A stretch of DNA of 64,000 nt from Agelas oroides. Lineage: Eukaryota; Porifera; Demospongiae; Agelasida; Agelasidae. Location of the stretch: contig OX422187.1 of the NCBI GenBank assembly GCA_949130485.1, positions 11,427,398-11,491,397 on the forward strand, given 5' to 3'. Under the pieces are notes generated by a model. That model made no database searches and was not told the origin of the DNA. It saw nothing but the letters and a program-made list of their open reading frames with translations. Both the position numbers and the translations under genes were made by a program. How positions within the stretch are numbered: the first letter of the stretch is position 1; each line of letters opens with the position of its first letter. Below are positions 33,450 to 55,900 of the stretch, piece by piece.

Positions 33450-35087
33450 TTAAGCTGGTCTCATATTTCGAGTACATCCTTGTACAATTTGAATGCATCG
33501 CTTCTTCCTGTCTGGATGCAACTTTTCATAGAGATACTTTGTCTGTCTCTGAAACGAGCCTCCACCAACAAACACGATACATTTCGCTTCCATCACAATG
33601 GTCTTCTGAAGCGATGCTATATACCCAGAATCACGAAAATCAGTGACAGACTCAAACGTGTGTTCCCACTTTTTAATGGAGGCACGAGGCCCGTAGATCT
33701 GCTTAAAGAAGGCTTCATGAGTGTTATTCTGGTCACTCAGCTTCATACCTTTACTGCCATACTTGCCAACGTCCATGGATACAAAGGTCAGGTAGATACC
33801 ACTCGTGTGTCTCAGTTGTCTCCACACGTCCAGCGTCTTATTCAGACATTCCGTCAAAGAGTTTCCATCATTCAATGAGAGGATCTTTTCTGTTCTCACA
33901 ATGACAGCAATGTAAGCTGACCTCAAGTACTTGTGTCTATATATGCTAGCGTCACACAAAAGTTTCTGGCTGGGACGACTATACTGCAGAGATAACACCG
34001 GTATCTCTGTCCAACAAGCATCATACACGACCACTCTCTTCCCATTCACTTCGTGTTTTAGGCCTCTCCATTCCTCCATCAAAACTGTGACATGCTTTGG
34101 AGAAAATTCTCCAAACAAATGTGTGTTAAACTGGTAGAGAGTCAGCTCGTCCCCGTGGTTAAAGTTGAAGCACACTTCCCTGACAACAGAAAAGTTATAA
34201 TTTGATGTAAGATACTGAATCTTAGTGATGGAGTCTTCATCTGGAACACAGCCACTCTTGTACGTGTCATCCACAGCCAAGTGCGGTAGTCTAATTCCCT
34301 GCTCCTTCCATAGCTTGTGAGTGGCCTGGTGTACATAACGGAAGTGTACTATAATCAGCTCACGAGGTGCTTCTGCTAGAAACTTCTCCCAGCCTGCAAG
34401 TGGCGCAAAACCTTGTTTGGAAGTTGCTCCCTGCCATGCCTTAATGTCAAAAGTGTCACTGAACCGAATCATTTTCTGCTGATAATCATTCATTGGTATC
34501 ATGAGACAAGAATCTTGCATAAAAGGCTCTACAACGTGCACAGAAAGTGTTTTAGCCCAACATTGAAGTGAGAACAAATTATCGGAGGCTCTCGTCTGTT
34601 GTTCTCTGAACGTCAGAGCTAGAATGTACCCAGTCCTGTGTTTGTTAGACTCTACATTTTCAAGTTGTCGAGCAGTGTTGGGGTTTTGGCAGTCATAGCT
34701 GGAGGTCCTTTTTGTCTTGGCTGAATCTTTTCTTGCTGGCAGGTTTGTAGAAGTGGTTTGGTGGTCTACCAATTTACTCCTTTCGACCAAATTATTACCA
34801 CTCTTTTTTCTGTAGTAATAACTGTTGTTATAATTATAATATTGAGTGCTGATAGTGGGTCTTTCAATAGTATTGTGGTCACCAGCAAAGCTCCTGGAAG
34901 TCAGAGGGTTTAGAGTTGGCACGGCTCCTCTAGGTCTTCTTGCAATTGTGCCCACAAGCAATGAATTTTGAGACGGCTGGACTACATATTGGTAAAGGCT
35001 TCTTTTAGAAAAGTATATGCCTCCTGAGATGAGCATCAGCAGTAGAGCAATCCCTTTTGTTAAGGTTCGCATCCTCCTTCTTGCCAT
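33450..35087 (-). CDS. Putative type II membrane glycosyltransferase, paralogue D (single exon)
   Basis: A single frame of 545 residues. Basic start MARRRMRTLTK, then anchor GIALLLMLISGGIYF at about residues 12-27. The stem contains tyrosine-rich YYNYNNSYYY. Blocks: REQQTRASDNLFSLQCWA, VVEPFMQDSCLM, VCFNFNHGDELT, MEEWRGL, IAVIVRTEK, FVSMDVGKYGSKG and KCIVFVGGGSFQRQT. It is the most divergent copy: it has VRTE where A, B and C have ARFE/ARLE/GRLE, and FVSMDVGKYG where the others have FLSIDIGKYG. The Arg is kept. It lies tail to tail with neurochondrin, 138 bp from that stop codon, so the 3' untranslated regions probably overlap. Confidence 0.84.
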   Translation of the reverse strand: MARRRMRTLTKGIALLLMLISGGIYFSKRSLYQYVVQPSQNSLLVGTIARRPRGAVPTLNPLTSRSFAGDHNTIERPTISTQYYNYNNSYYYRKKSGNNLVERSKLVDHQTTSTNLPARKDSAKTKRTSSYDCQNPNTARQLENVESNKHRTGYILALTFREQQTRASDNLFSLQCWAKTLSVHVVEPFMQDSCLMIPMNDYQQKMIRFSDTFDIKAWQGATSKQGFAPLAGWEKFLAEAPRELIIVHFRYVHQATHKLWKEQGIRLPHLAVDDTYKSGCVPDEDSITKIQYLTSNYNFSVVREVCFNFNHGDELTLYQFNTHLFGEFSPKHVTVLMEEWRGLKHEVNGKRVVVYDACWTEIPVLSLQYSRPSQKLLCDASIYRHKYLRSAYIAVIVRTEKILSLNDGNSLTECLNKTLDVWRQLRHTSGIYLTFVSMDVGKYGSKGMKLSDQNNTHEAFFKQIYGPRASIKKWEHTFESVTDFRDSGYIASLQKTIVMEAKCIVFVGGGSFQRQTKYLYEKLHPDRKKRCIQIVQGCTRNMRPA

Positions 35088-35880
35088 GTGGTTTCAACTC
35101 TAAAGAATAAGAGGTAATTCACTTACACTATTTATGCTAATTTTCAGAAAATGACCCCCTGAAAATTTATGTAAACAGAAATTCTATAATACAAAATATG
35201 TGGGTTTGCCTTGAAAATCCTAGCACCAATTAACTGTACATGACTCATATCTGCTGGATAAGTGTACCAAATTATTAGTGTGCTGTTAAATAAAAAAGTT
35301 TAAAAAGTATACTGTTTACAACAATGGTATCGCCATGAAAACTATAATTTGCAAGTATGATAAGCAAAGAAATAATTATTTGTTGTATCATTAGGATGCA
35401 CTGTAATATAAATACGATATTAATATGAACAGTATTAATAAGAAAAACAGTATTTGTAGTGTAATTAGGATGCACTGTTCTTACAAAGTACTCTGAAGCA
35501 ATTGCAACGCTTTTCTTGCAAAAACCATCAATTGTCTGACAACGAAACTGCACCTTGAATTTACAGTGTGATGCTGTATTGGCTAAATATCGCTGGCACA
35601 CTACAAAAAAATTATTTATGCACCATAAAATTAATCTACACCTGCCTTAACATTAACAATGCGAAGTGTAAGTAGTAACTGTAATCCTCACCATGAGGCG
35701 CCCAGTTGCGCTGCTCGAGTTTTCAGGCATAAATTATTGCCTACAGCTAGCCATGCACAATAAATAGCTTTGTCGACATGTTGTTCTAAATTAGCGAATC
35801 ACAAATTAGTCTGGTCGTTAGACTGAAATATTGAAAGGTGATCGACTCTAGCTCTAGCTCTGATCTGGCGATCAGGGACC
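35088..35880. other. Divergent intergenic region of paralogue D and PHKA
   Basis: AT-rich sequence of about 790 bp between two opposite start codons. It carries a duplicated phrase TAGTGTAATTAGGATGCACTG / TATCATTAGGATGCACTG (around 35388-35475). No TATA or CRE site was identified with confidence. Confidence 0.35.
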
Positions 35881-47777
<11,897 letters not shown>

Positions 47778-47826
47778 CCACAGTGCATCACCTAGCTAGC
47801 GTCTGTATTCACTTGTGCAAATTTAC

Positions 47827-47866
47827 TAGCCTCATTTCCAGGCTCTCCCTGCAGGGAATGAGGCTA
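47827..47866. mobile_element. Minimal fold-back element (TAGCCTCGTTCC family)
   Basis: A 40-bp hairpin from TAGCCTCATTTCCAGG to GGGAATGAGGCTA with almost no loop. Flanks CAAATTTAC and CAAATGTAC are a 9-bp direct repeat with one mismatch. It lies between the 3' ends of PHKA and the next gene. Confidence 0.65.
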
Positions 47867-48069
47867 CAAATGTACTAGCAGCTATAAAATAGCAGAATGT
47901 ACATGTAGGAGTGGTTACCACTAAATTAACAGAAATGGTCAGCAAATTAAGAAATGTCAGCTACTTTGCTACTCAAAAACTATGCACAATGCATGTATAC
48001 ACAATAATACAACACGATTGAGTGTACAACAGTGTATGCACAATGTCAGCTTCGTACCTGCCAAACAGC

Positions 48070-48101
48070 CGGGTGGGGGGGGGGTGGGGGGGGGGGGGGG
48101 G
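48070..48101. repeat. Poly-G tract
   Basis: Runs of 8, 9 and 17 or so G separated by T: strong quadruplex potential. It lies just beyond the stop codon of the minus-strand gene ending at 48118. Confidence 0.9.
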
Positions 48102-48117
48102 CGAGGCTAATTAATTG

Positions 48118-51100
48118 TCAACAAGTGTTAGTAGCAGCCATCGTTCTTGGGCGGTACCTGCAGAGATGGTGATACATATCCTTGTTGCCATGGTGATAAC
48201 TACCTAATAATGAGCCGCCATATATACCTGGTCTTGTTGAAACCTGAAGCTGACACAAAGGCTGACGTTTTCCGTCTCAGCCTCTCCCCAAAACTGAAGC
48301 AGAGAGTTAATAAAAGGTGGTAAAACCGATGAATGCCACAGTGTGTACATGTACTGTAGCTAGGCTGATGAAACTACATGAGCTAGCAATATGTATATAC
48401 ATATAGCTGGCGCACTGTGATGTTAAAATGGATTCATTAAGTTTTGGGGGCTGGGTTGACAATTGTTCATGCAACTGAAGGGCTTGGTCCACCTGCCTTG
48501 TTTGGGGTCTGTTGGTGTGCTCCAGTGTGGAGGGGAAAGTGATGGTAATGATATTCATAGGAGTGGACACCCTAAGAGAGGGCAAGAAAATATTGAGTTA
48601 ATGGTGCACGAGGAACTGTGGAGCTAGCCTCGTTCTCAGGCCTCCCCAATTTTTTTTTTTCGGTTTGCATTCAGTATGATAGCTACACGGAAACTGAACG
48701 CAAACTGAAGAACAAAAAACAGGGAAGGCCTGGGAACGAGGCTACCGTGTAGCCATTAGCTGGTAAAAGAAAACAAACCTTTTCTGAGTCCTAGGAGTTG
48801 CTTTCTGACCAGCTGTGTTTGCTGAGGAGGATGACTGAGTGTTCTGAACTGAAACACCAATGACTCCAAACATAGAGCTCTCCACAGTCTGTTCCCCTCC
48901 ACTGCAGCCTATTGCCTCAATGTCTGCCTCTTGGCTGATACTCTCTCCCTCCCTGGACTCATGAACACTACTCTGAGTCACAGCGGGTTCCTGGTTGTTG
49001 GTATGTGAGCCATGTTCTCTCTCAGGTTCCTGGTTGTTGGTATGTGGGCCAGGTTCTCTCTCAGGTTCCTGGTTGTTGGTATGTGGGCCATGTTCTCTCT
49101 CAGGTTTGTTGTCTTCACGTCTGATGTTAGTCTGTTGAGTTGCATGCTTGGTTGCTTTTAGGTCTGCATCTGTTGGAGACGCAGAGTCTAAGGTGGTTGT
49201 TAGGAAGACATGGCTACAACTTCTTTGTTTGGCTTGCTCAATGTTCACAACTGTCATATTCTGGTACAGCCCGGTTGTCTTGTGTGAGCTTCTGTCCCCA
49301 CTTACAGCTGCCCTTCCATGTTGCATTATATCACCTCTAGCATCAGAGGGGTCATGGTGTGGCACTGAAACACTGATGTGTCCCACTCCCATTCCATCCA
49401 GTTTCAGTTCCAAACCAGACTCCTCTTCAACAGTCAATGTGGTACGTTCCACTTTATTCGTGGACTCATCACAGTGGGAGTCAGGACTTTGTGGAGCCTT
49501 GCTTCCAGGAAGGGTTGACACTTCAGTTGTCAGCTGCTGTTGGAAGGTAGGGCCACTGTAGTTAGCTGAGGAGAGTGTGGACTGCTTCAATGCAGTCTTG
49601 TGTGCTTCACGCTGAGGAAAAATTAATGCTTGATATTAACAGCATGTGGGTCAAAGCCACTGCACTGTAGCTTTGCAGGCAGTATGGTTAGTGCAGGCAT
49701 ACCATTTCCCTGTTCAGTTCCATCTTTGCTGCAATATTTGGAACCTTTGTAAACACTACACCAAAACTGAGAGCAGGGCTGTGTGTGTGTGTGTGGGTGT
49801 GGGTGTGGGTGTGTGTGTGGGTGGGGGGAGGGGGTAAGTGCATACTAAATTATGTTTCTTGTGTTATCCTTGCAACATAAGCAGTTGTGAATTACACAGC
49901 TGGCTGACCTTGACACTTGTCCACTGAGTGAGTCAAGAGTTGGAATGCTGACAATTGACACTGGAGACCCCCTCACATCTCCTCTTCCTCTCCCTCCACC
50001 CTTAGCATGGACTCTAGCCTCCTTCCTCCTTGCCCAACTATTAGTTGACCTGCAAAAATCAGATACATGGCTCAAGAGGGAAGGAAGAAGGAGAGGGAAG
50101 AAGGTATAAAGAGCTGACCTGCTAGCTCGGCTGTTCAGAGATGGAGTTTCCACAGAAATCCCATCTCTCTGTGTCTCCATTCCAAGCTGAAGATCCTCAA
50201 ATGGCACACCCACTCTCCCGTCCCTTCTTCCTACCTTGCCCACCTTTTCCATCTCTCTGCTGAGGGATTGTGTCATAAATGTGGAGGTGAAGCTGTGCTG
50301 GGGAGGATGGTTGGGTGGGGTGTGAGGGTGGTGGTGGTGGGAAGGAGGATGGAGCTGCAGAAGAATGAAATAGTGCGAGAAGTTTATAGTGGCAATCGAT
50401 GAAGACATCAGCAAAGTCAATCTCTTCCTGATTCACTTCACTGTGTGCATTGACAATGCTGAGCTAGCCTCGGTCCCAGGTTCTCCTTGCACTAACGAGT
50501 GGTCACATTTCCAAGTGGTAGCCTGGGAATGAGACTGAGTGGTAGCCTGGGAATGAGGCTAATCAACATCCTATACAGCTAGCTAAACAGCTACTGTGTG
50601 TGACTACACCCACCTCATACAAAGAGGCAGGTGCTGTCTGTGGTCTCTCGCAGTCAACTATCAGACCACTACCAGATGACCGGCAGGAAGACAGCAGTCT
50701 AGACGTCTGGCAAGGAGCCGTCAGTCTAGACGAGGACGTCAGAGAGAGAGTGGGTTTGCGATGACCTGGCTTCGTTTTCTATGGATGGAAGTGAAAGCAA
50801 ATTAAGGAATGTCTACACAAAAGTAGATTCAGGCATCGATAGTTAGCCAATTGCCCTCACAATTTCATGCAACACCAGATATGAAGGTAGTCTTCTTCCC
50901 AGCCCTCTTCCCTGCCTTCTTCCCAGCCTTCTTCCCTGCCTTCTTCCCTGCCTTCTTCCCGGCCTTCTTCCCTGCCTTCTTCCCTGCCTTCTTCCCGGCC
51001 TTCTTCCCTGCCTTCTTCCCGGCCTTCTTCCCGGCCTTCTTCCCGGCCTTCTTCCCGGCCTTCTTCCCGGCCTTCTTCCCTGCCTTCTTCCCAGCCCTCT

Positions 51101-52816
51101 TCCCGGCTCTCTTCCCCGCCCTCTTCCCAACCCTCTTCCCAGCCCTTTTCCCTGCCTTCTTCCTAGCCTTCTTCCCTGCCTTCTTCCCAGCCCTCTTCCC
51201 GGCCCTCTTCCCTGCCCTCTTCCCAGCCCTCTTCCCAGCCTTCTTCCTAGCCTTCTTCCCAGCCTTCTTCCCGGCCCTCTTCCCAGCCCTCTTCCCAGCC
51301 TTCTTCCCAGCCTTCTTCCCGGCCTTCTTCCCAGCCCTCTTCTCTTGGCGTGAGAGTCTAGGAGTGAGGCTAGGACGAAGGCATATACATCCCGTGTACT
51401 CACGGTGGTCATGAGAGGTTTGTTGACAGAGAACCACTGGTAAACACTCTGAAGCTCTCGTTGTTGGGCAGCTGGGTCAGGATCACTAGTGAACATAATA
51501 ATTGATTTCATTGACTTGAACAAGGATGCAACAATATGCATCTGTCTACCAATTCTCTGATCAACCTATCATCTGTGTATTCCAGTCACCAACGTTGTCT
51601 GTCCATCTATATATCTATGTCAACTGCTACAGACCTTAGCACACTGTACCAGTGTACAGTAAACAATGTTGTTTTACGCGCACACTGTACCAGTGTACAG
51701 TAAACAATGTTAGTTTACACGCACACTGTACCAGTGTACAGTAAACAATGTTGTTTTACGCGCACACTGTACCAGTGTACAGTAAACAATGTTAGTTTAC
51801 GCGCACACTGTACCAGTGTACAGTAAACAATGTTGTTTTACGCGCACACTGTACCAGTGTACAGTAAACAATGTTGTTTTACGCGCACACTGTACCAGTG
51901 TACAGTAAACAATGTTAGTTTACACGCACACTGTACCAGTGTACAGTAAACAATGTTGTTTTACGCGCACACTGTACCAGTGTGCAGTAAACAATGTTAG
52001 TTTACACGCACCTGATAATCTGTTTCAACATCATTACAAGGGTGGTGTAGAAGTAGTACTCAGCACTCGTCCCATGCCTACAGATCGACCAATTCAATAA
52101 TGCAGGGTGCACACACAAACAATCTATCTGACGTGCACATTCTTACAGTGAAATTCCAGCTCTATAGCAAATGGGTTTGTCTTACATGCTCCTAGCTGCA
52201 GGAATGGCAGTGATTTCTCTTCCATTTCGAGCAATTGCTTGCACCATGCGGTTGAACTCAGCATAGCAGCTCAGCTGAAGGTAGGTAGAGGTGTATCCAA
52301 TGGAAGTGAGTGAAAAGTCAGCAATGACATGACAGAAAGTGAGTGCAATGACTGGCAACTAAACTTGGGCCAGGGTCCCTAGCTTTGGCTGCTACCAAGC
52401 ACCTGCCAGCCCTCATAATCCCCTGAGCTACAAGCACCTGTCAGCCCTACACACTTTTGCCCACAGTACGAGAAACATTGACACTGCCAGCTCTCATAAT
52501 CCCCTGAGCTACAAGCACCTGTCAGCCCTACGCACTTTTGCCCCCAGTATGAGAAACATTGACACTGTCAGCCCTCATAATCCCCTATACGACAGTTATC
52601 TCATTCACAGTATCTTCTTTTTGAGCTCATTTCTCGAACCCCCAAAGAACTCCCCCCCCCTCCCCCCCTCTTAACATTTCTCCATACACAAACTTGAGAT
52701 CAGAAACCCCCTCAAGGGACCACCATAACGATGTCCAGTTTCGTACTTCAGCTGTACGTATAAATGGGCTATTGTAGTACCTTTGAGCAACGCAAGAGGC
52801 TTGCTTCTCTGTCCAT
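48118..52816 (-). CDS. Unrecognised 10-exon gene, about 593 residues
   Basis: Exons in transcript order: 52781-52816, 52186-52274, 51404-51485, 50614-50778, 50119-50354, 49917-50049, 48779-49611, 48493-48571, 48228-48293, 48118-48180. Sum 1,782 nt, in frame. The donor of exon 6 (GTGTCA) is weak and was chosen by phase, so this join could be wrong. The N-terminus ([42 protein letters not shown]) looks like a small folded helical region. The middle is long, polar and rich in Ser, Thr, Gln and His, with three copies of [13 protein letters not shown]-type repeats, so probably disordered. The C-terminus ([31 protein letters not shown]) looks like beta structure. No signal peptide or membrane span is visible. 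I do not recognise the family. It is head to head with the voltage-sensing phosphatase. Introns hold two large minisatellites. Confidence 0.65.
48625..48744. mobile_element. Fold-back element (TAGCCTCGTTCC family)
   Basis: Arms TAGCCTCGTTCTCAGGCCT and AGGCCTGGGAACGAGGCTA, plus an inner pair around GTTTGCATTCAGT / ACTGAACGCAAAC. 120 bp, in an intron of the unrecognised minus-strand gene. No clear target duplication. Confidence 0.65.
49775..49835. repeat. (TG)n/GGGTGTGGGTG tract
   Basis: Short TG and GGGTGT repeats in an intron of the minus-strand gene. Confidence 0.8.
50463..50562. mobile_element. Fold-back element with duplicated right arm
   Basis: Left arm TAGCCTCGGTCCCAGG. The right arm occurs twice: GTAGCCTGGGAATGAGACTG, then GTAGCCTGGGAATGAGGCTA. 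In an intron of the minus-strand gene. Confidence 0.55.
50890..51345. repeat. 12-bp minisatellite TTCTTCCCNGCC
   Basis: About 38 units of TTCTTCCC plus GGCC/TGCC/AGCC/AGCCC. It lies inside intron 3 of the minus-strand gene. Because 12 is a multiple of three, several frames read through as KKAG, RRPG or FFPA polymers; the flanking exons join in phase without it, so I treat it as intronic. Confidence 0.88.
51640..52012. repeat. 41-bp minisatellite, nine copies, palindromic core
   Basis: Units contain CACTGTACCAGTGTACAGTA and AACAATGTT, then GTTTTACGCG or AGTTTACACG. The two variants partly alternate, showing a higher-order pattern. CACTGTACCAGTG is nearly palindromic. In intron 2 of the minus-strand gene. 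Confidence 0.92.
52375..52590. repeat. Repeat of about 95-100 bp, two to three copies
   Basis: Units contain CCAGCCCTCATAATCCCCTG, AGCTACAAGCACCTGTCAGC and TTTTGCCC then AGTATGAGAAACATTGACAC. In intron 1 of the minus-strand gene. Confidence 0.8.
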
Positions 52817-52917
52817 TGAGCAGTATATATAAAATACAGAGCCAATTGTGGGGGAGGGGCTGGTATTTGAGGGCGCTGCAGGTCACGTGATAACTTGATA
52901 GGCGGGGCTAGACGATC
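52817..52917. promoter_or_regulatory. Bidirectional promoter of the minus-strand gene and VSP
   Basis: Only 101 bp lie between the divergent start codons 52816 (-) and 52918 (+). An E-box palindrome TCACGTGA is at 52883-52890. An AT-rich TATATATAAAA stretch lies 52824-52834, but it is too close to the minus-strand ATG to place initiation upstream of it. Confidence 0.6.
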
Positions 52918-55900
52918 ATGGAGACGGAGCTTACGGGACATTACTCAGCGTTTGAAGACTCCAGCGACAACGAAGCGCCTGGAAACGAAGCAGTAGAGTC
53001 CACACTGGAAGATCAGGGGCTAATCCTTTCAGATAGGGGTGCTAGAAGACGGATCTTTAAATCGCGTGGGCGACAGAACCGCAATCGACAGAAGTCCGTC
53101 ATTAACGATGTTTTCATTGAGTCGAGCAAGAACAAGCCGCACTACGTGAAGGAGGATATACCGGAAGACCTGCTGGCGTGAGTGTTCATCCTTGCATGTG
53201 GAGTGTTAGAACGACTGTTAGTGAAGGGTGTCTATTTCAGATCAGTTGCCTATGCGTGTTATATAGTGAGGCTTGCATGTCCCTTGTTCCTCAGGAGGGC
53301 TCGGTTTCGTATTTTGAGAGGAGTTGAATCTATTCCAGTACGGTGAGTGCTGAATGTTGCAGTGTTAGTCTCGCGGGCCAGACTCTATCTCATCTTTAAT
53401 TAAGGTGCCCCTCTAATGAAGGCGCCCTTGGAGCTGAAAATACTTTTTCCCGCTCCAAAGAGAGCACTTTTGGGCTTACATTTATTTGTTAGGGGGTGCC
53501 TTCCAGTTAGACCCGTTCTTGCAATTTTGTGTATGTGTGTAAATGGCAGCAATGACAGCGTCCTTCTGCTACACTTACCAACGCTTCTGCATGTTGCAGC
53601 TGGGACTCCAGTGCCGGTGACTGGTAGGGCGTCTGGAGACACGTCATAAACTCAAGCAAAAGGACACTGTGTTAGCACCACTCTAAACAAGGCGCCCTCA
53701 AGGGGGCAAAGTAATTTTTTTTCGCTCCAAACAAGGCACCTTTGAGGATCGTAATTATTTTTTAATGGCGCCTAAATTAGAACTTTTATGGTATCCATCC
53801 CTTTCTCCCTCAGGATCATAGCTGTACTGATCCTTGTCCTAGACATTGTCTTGGTGATTGTAGAGCTATCCGTGGGGGAGGATCGTCTTCCTGTGAAGGT
53901 GGAGGAGGCATTTGAGGTGCTTACACTGCTCTTCTCTGCATACTTCTGTGCAGAAGTTGCACTGCGTATTGTGGGACAGGGGTGAGGATTGAAACTCTGA
54001 GGAGAGTTGTTACCACATGGCACACATATAACTACAGGCCGAGCACAACTTGGAGTGATCCATATTCTGTTAGTCTAGTGCCCAAACCTCTTTTAGGAAC
54101 AACTTGTTCTGGGTGTGAGACTAGACAATACTGTTACACAAGTGAGACTCAGCTCCACCCACAAAATGCTCCACCAACAGGAAAATTGTTGCCACTTCCA
54201 TCCAGTAATGGAGCATGGAATACACATGACATACTTCCTCCCTCCTCTCCTCTCCCTCTCCCACTTTGTCCCTCCTCCCATCTCCCTTCTTCCCCCTCCC
54301 TCCTCTCCTCCCTCCTCCCCTCTCCCTCCTTCTTCCTCCCTCCTTTCCTCCCTCCTCTCCCACTTTGTTCCTCCTCCATCATCCCTCCTCCCTCCTTTGT
54401 CCCTCCTTCCTCCTCTCCTCTTCTCTCTCCCCCCCCCCCCCCCCCCTCACAGCAAGCTGTTTTTCCGTCGCTGGTTTGAAGTGGTGGATCTGGTGGTCAT
54501 TTTGGTGACAACACTCACCACCATTCTCTATGTCATCCTGGACAGGCATGATGAGGAGGACAGTGAGACAGGCGACATTATCATCTCGTGAGTAGAGGAA
54601 TAAAGTTGACCTTTCTAGAGTATATTCTTTTGCTCTCCTCCTTCCCTTCCTTCCTTAGCACTTCACGACTGTTTGTACTCGGTCGTGTGATTCGTGTGTT
54701 CTTCTGGGGAAGAGTTGTGTATGAACACAAGGTTGTAGTGAAGTACCTCCGAGAGAAGGTAAACTAGCCTCCATTGAATTGTACGTTTGCAGTATTTCAA
54801 CACGTAGCTTGTTGACCATGCATTTGCTGTGTGGGATCCATCAACATGCTCTTGTTGTGTGTTTACTTGTTTGTGTGTTTACATTTGTTGTGTGTTTACT
54901 TGTTTGTGTGTTTACATTTGTTGTGTGTTTACTTGTTTGTGTTTACAGGTGTCTCAGAACAAGAGACGCTACAAGAGTGAAGGATATGACCTTGACCTCA
55001 CATATGTCACAAGTGGGTTACGGCTCTCTCATTCCCAGACCTCATGGGAATGAGACAGTGTTTGTTGCATGCATGCAGTTGTCTACCCAAACAATCTCTT
55101 ACTGTGTTAACTCCTCCCTTTCCTCCTTCCCTCCCCTTCCTCCTTCCCTCCCCTTCCTCTGCCCCTCCCCTTCCTCCTTCCCTCCCCTTCCTCTGCCCCT
55201 CCCCTTCCTCCTTCCCTCCCCTTCCTCCTCCCCTCCCCTTCCTCCTCCCTTCCTCCTCCCTTCCCCTTCTTCCTTCCCTCCCCTTCCTCCTTCCCTCCCC
55301 TTCCTCCTCCCTTCCCCTTCCTCCTCTTCCCAGACCGGGTGATTGCGATGTCATTTCCCTCCAGTGGCAGTGAGAGCATCTATCGCAACTCCATTCAGGA
55401 AGTTGGACAATTCTTGGATGCAAAGCACTTTGGACACTACCGTGTCTACAACCTCTGCTGTATGTGAGCCCTTCAACTGGGGGAGCCCCTGTCATTATGC
55501 ACTATCAATGCTAGGGGAGCCCCTGTCATTAAACTCCTTTATGAAACCAGAATGTCATGGACAATCGATGATAAAATTCTGCTTTATCTCCCCTCTCTCT
55601 CTACTCTCCTCTCTTCCCTTCTCCTCGTAGCTGAACGGGAGTATGATACTAGCTACTTTCATCACCAAGTCCAGCGGGTTTGTATCGATGACCACAATGT
55701 ACCTAAATTCACGTAAGCTGGAGCATAGACGCATTTATCACCTACACACCACCCTCACCATATTAAAGTGGGCTGCAAGTAACTTGAGAGAGATATTAGT
55801 TGTTGGTGTGCTTTGTATCAATCCCTCCTTTTCTCCCCTCCTCCCTCCTCTCCTCTCCTCTCCTCTCCTCTCCTCTCCTCTCCTCTCCTCTCCCCTCCTC

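Noticed and set aside
48184-48201. GTTGCCATGGTGATAAC as an RFX X-box
   Set aside because: Spacing between half sites does not fit the X-box consensus, and it lies in an intron far from any start.
50197-50436. Frame containing [23 protein letters not shown] as an exon of the minus-strand gene
   Set aside because: It looks protein-like, but joining it in phase leads to a stop soon after. The overlapping frame ([22 protein letters not shown]) joins both neighbours, so I used that. The alternative exon is not excluded.
50843-51541. Open frames of about 190-230 residues encoding [17 protein letters not shown] or FFPAFFPA polymers
   Set aside because: They come from a 12-bp minisatellite with no stops. 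The neighbouring exons join in phase without it.
52824-52834. TATA box for the unrecognised minus-strand gene
   Set aside because: Only about 10 bp from the start codon, so it cannot place initiation upstream of it.
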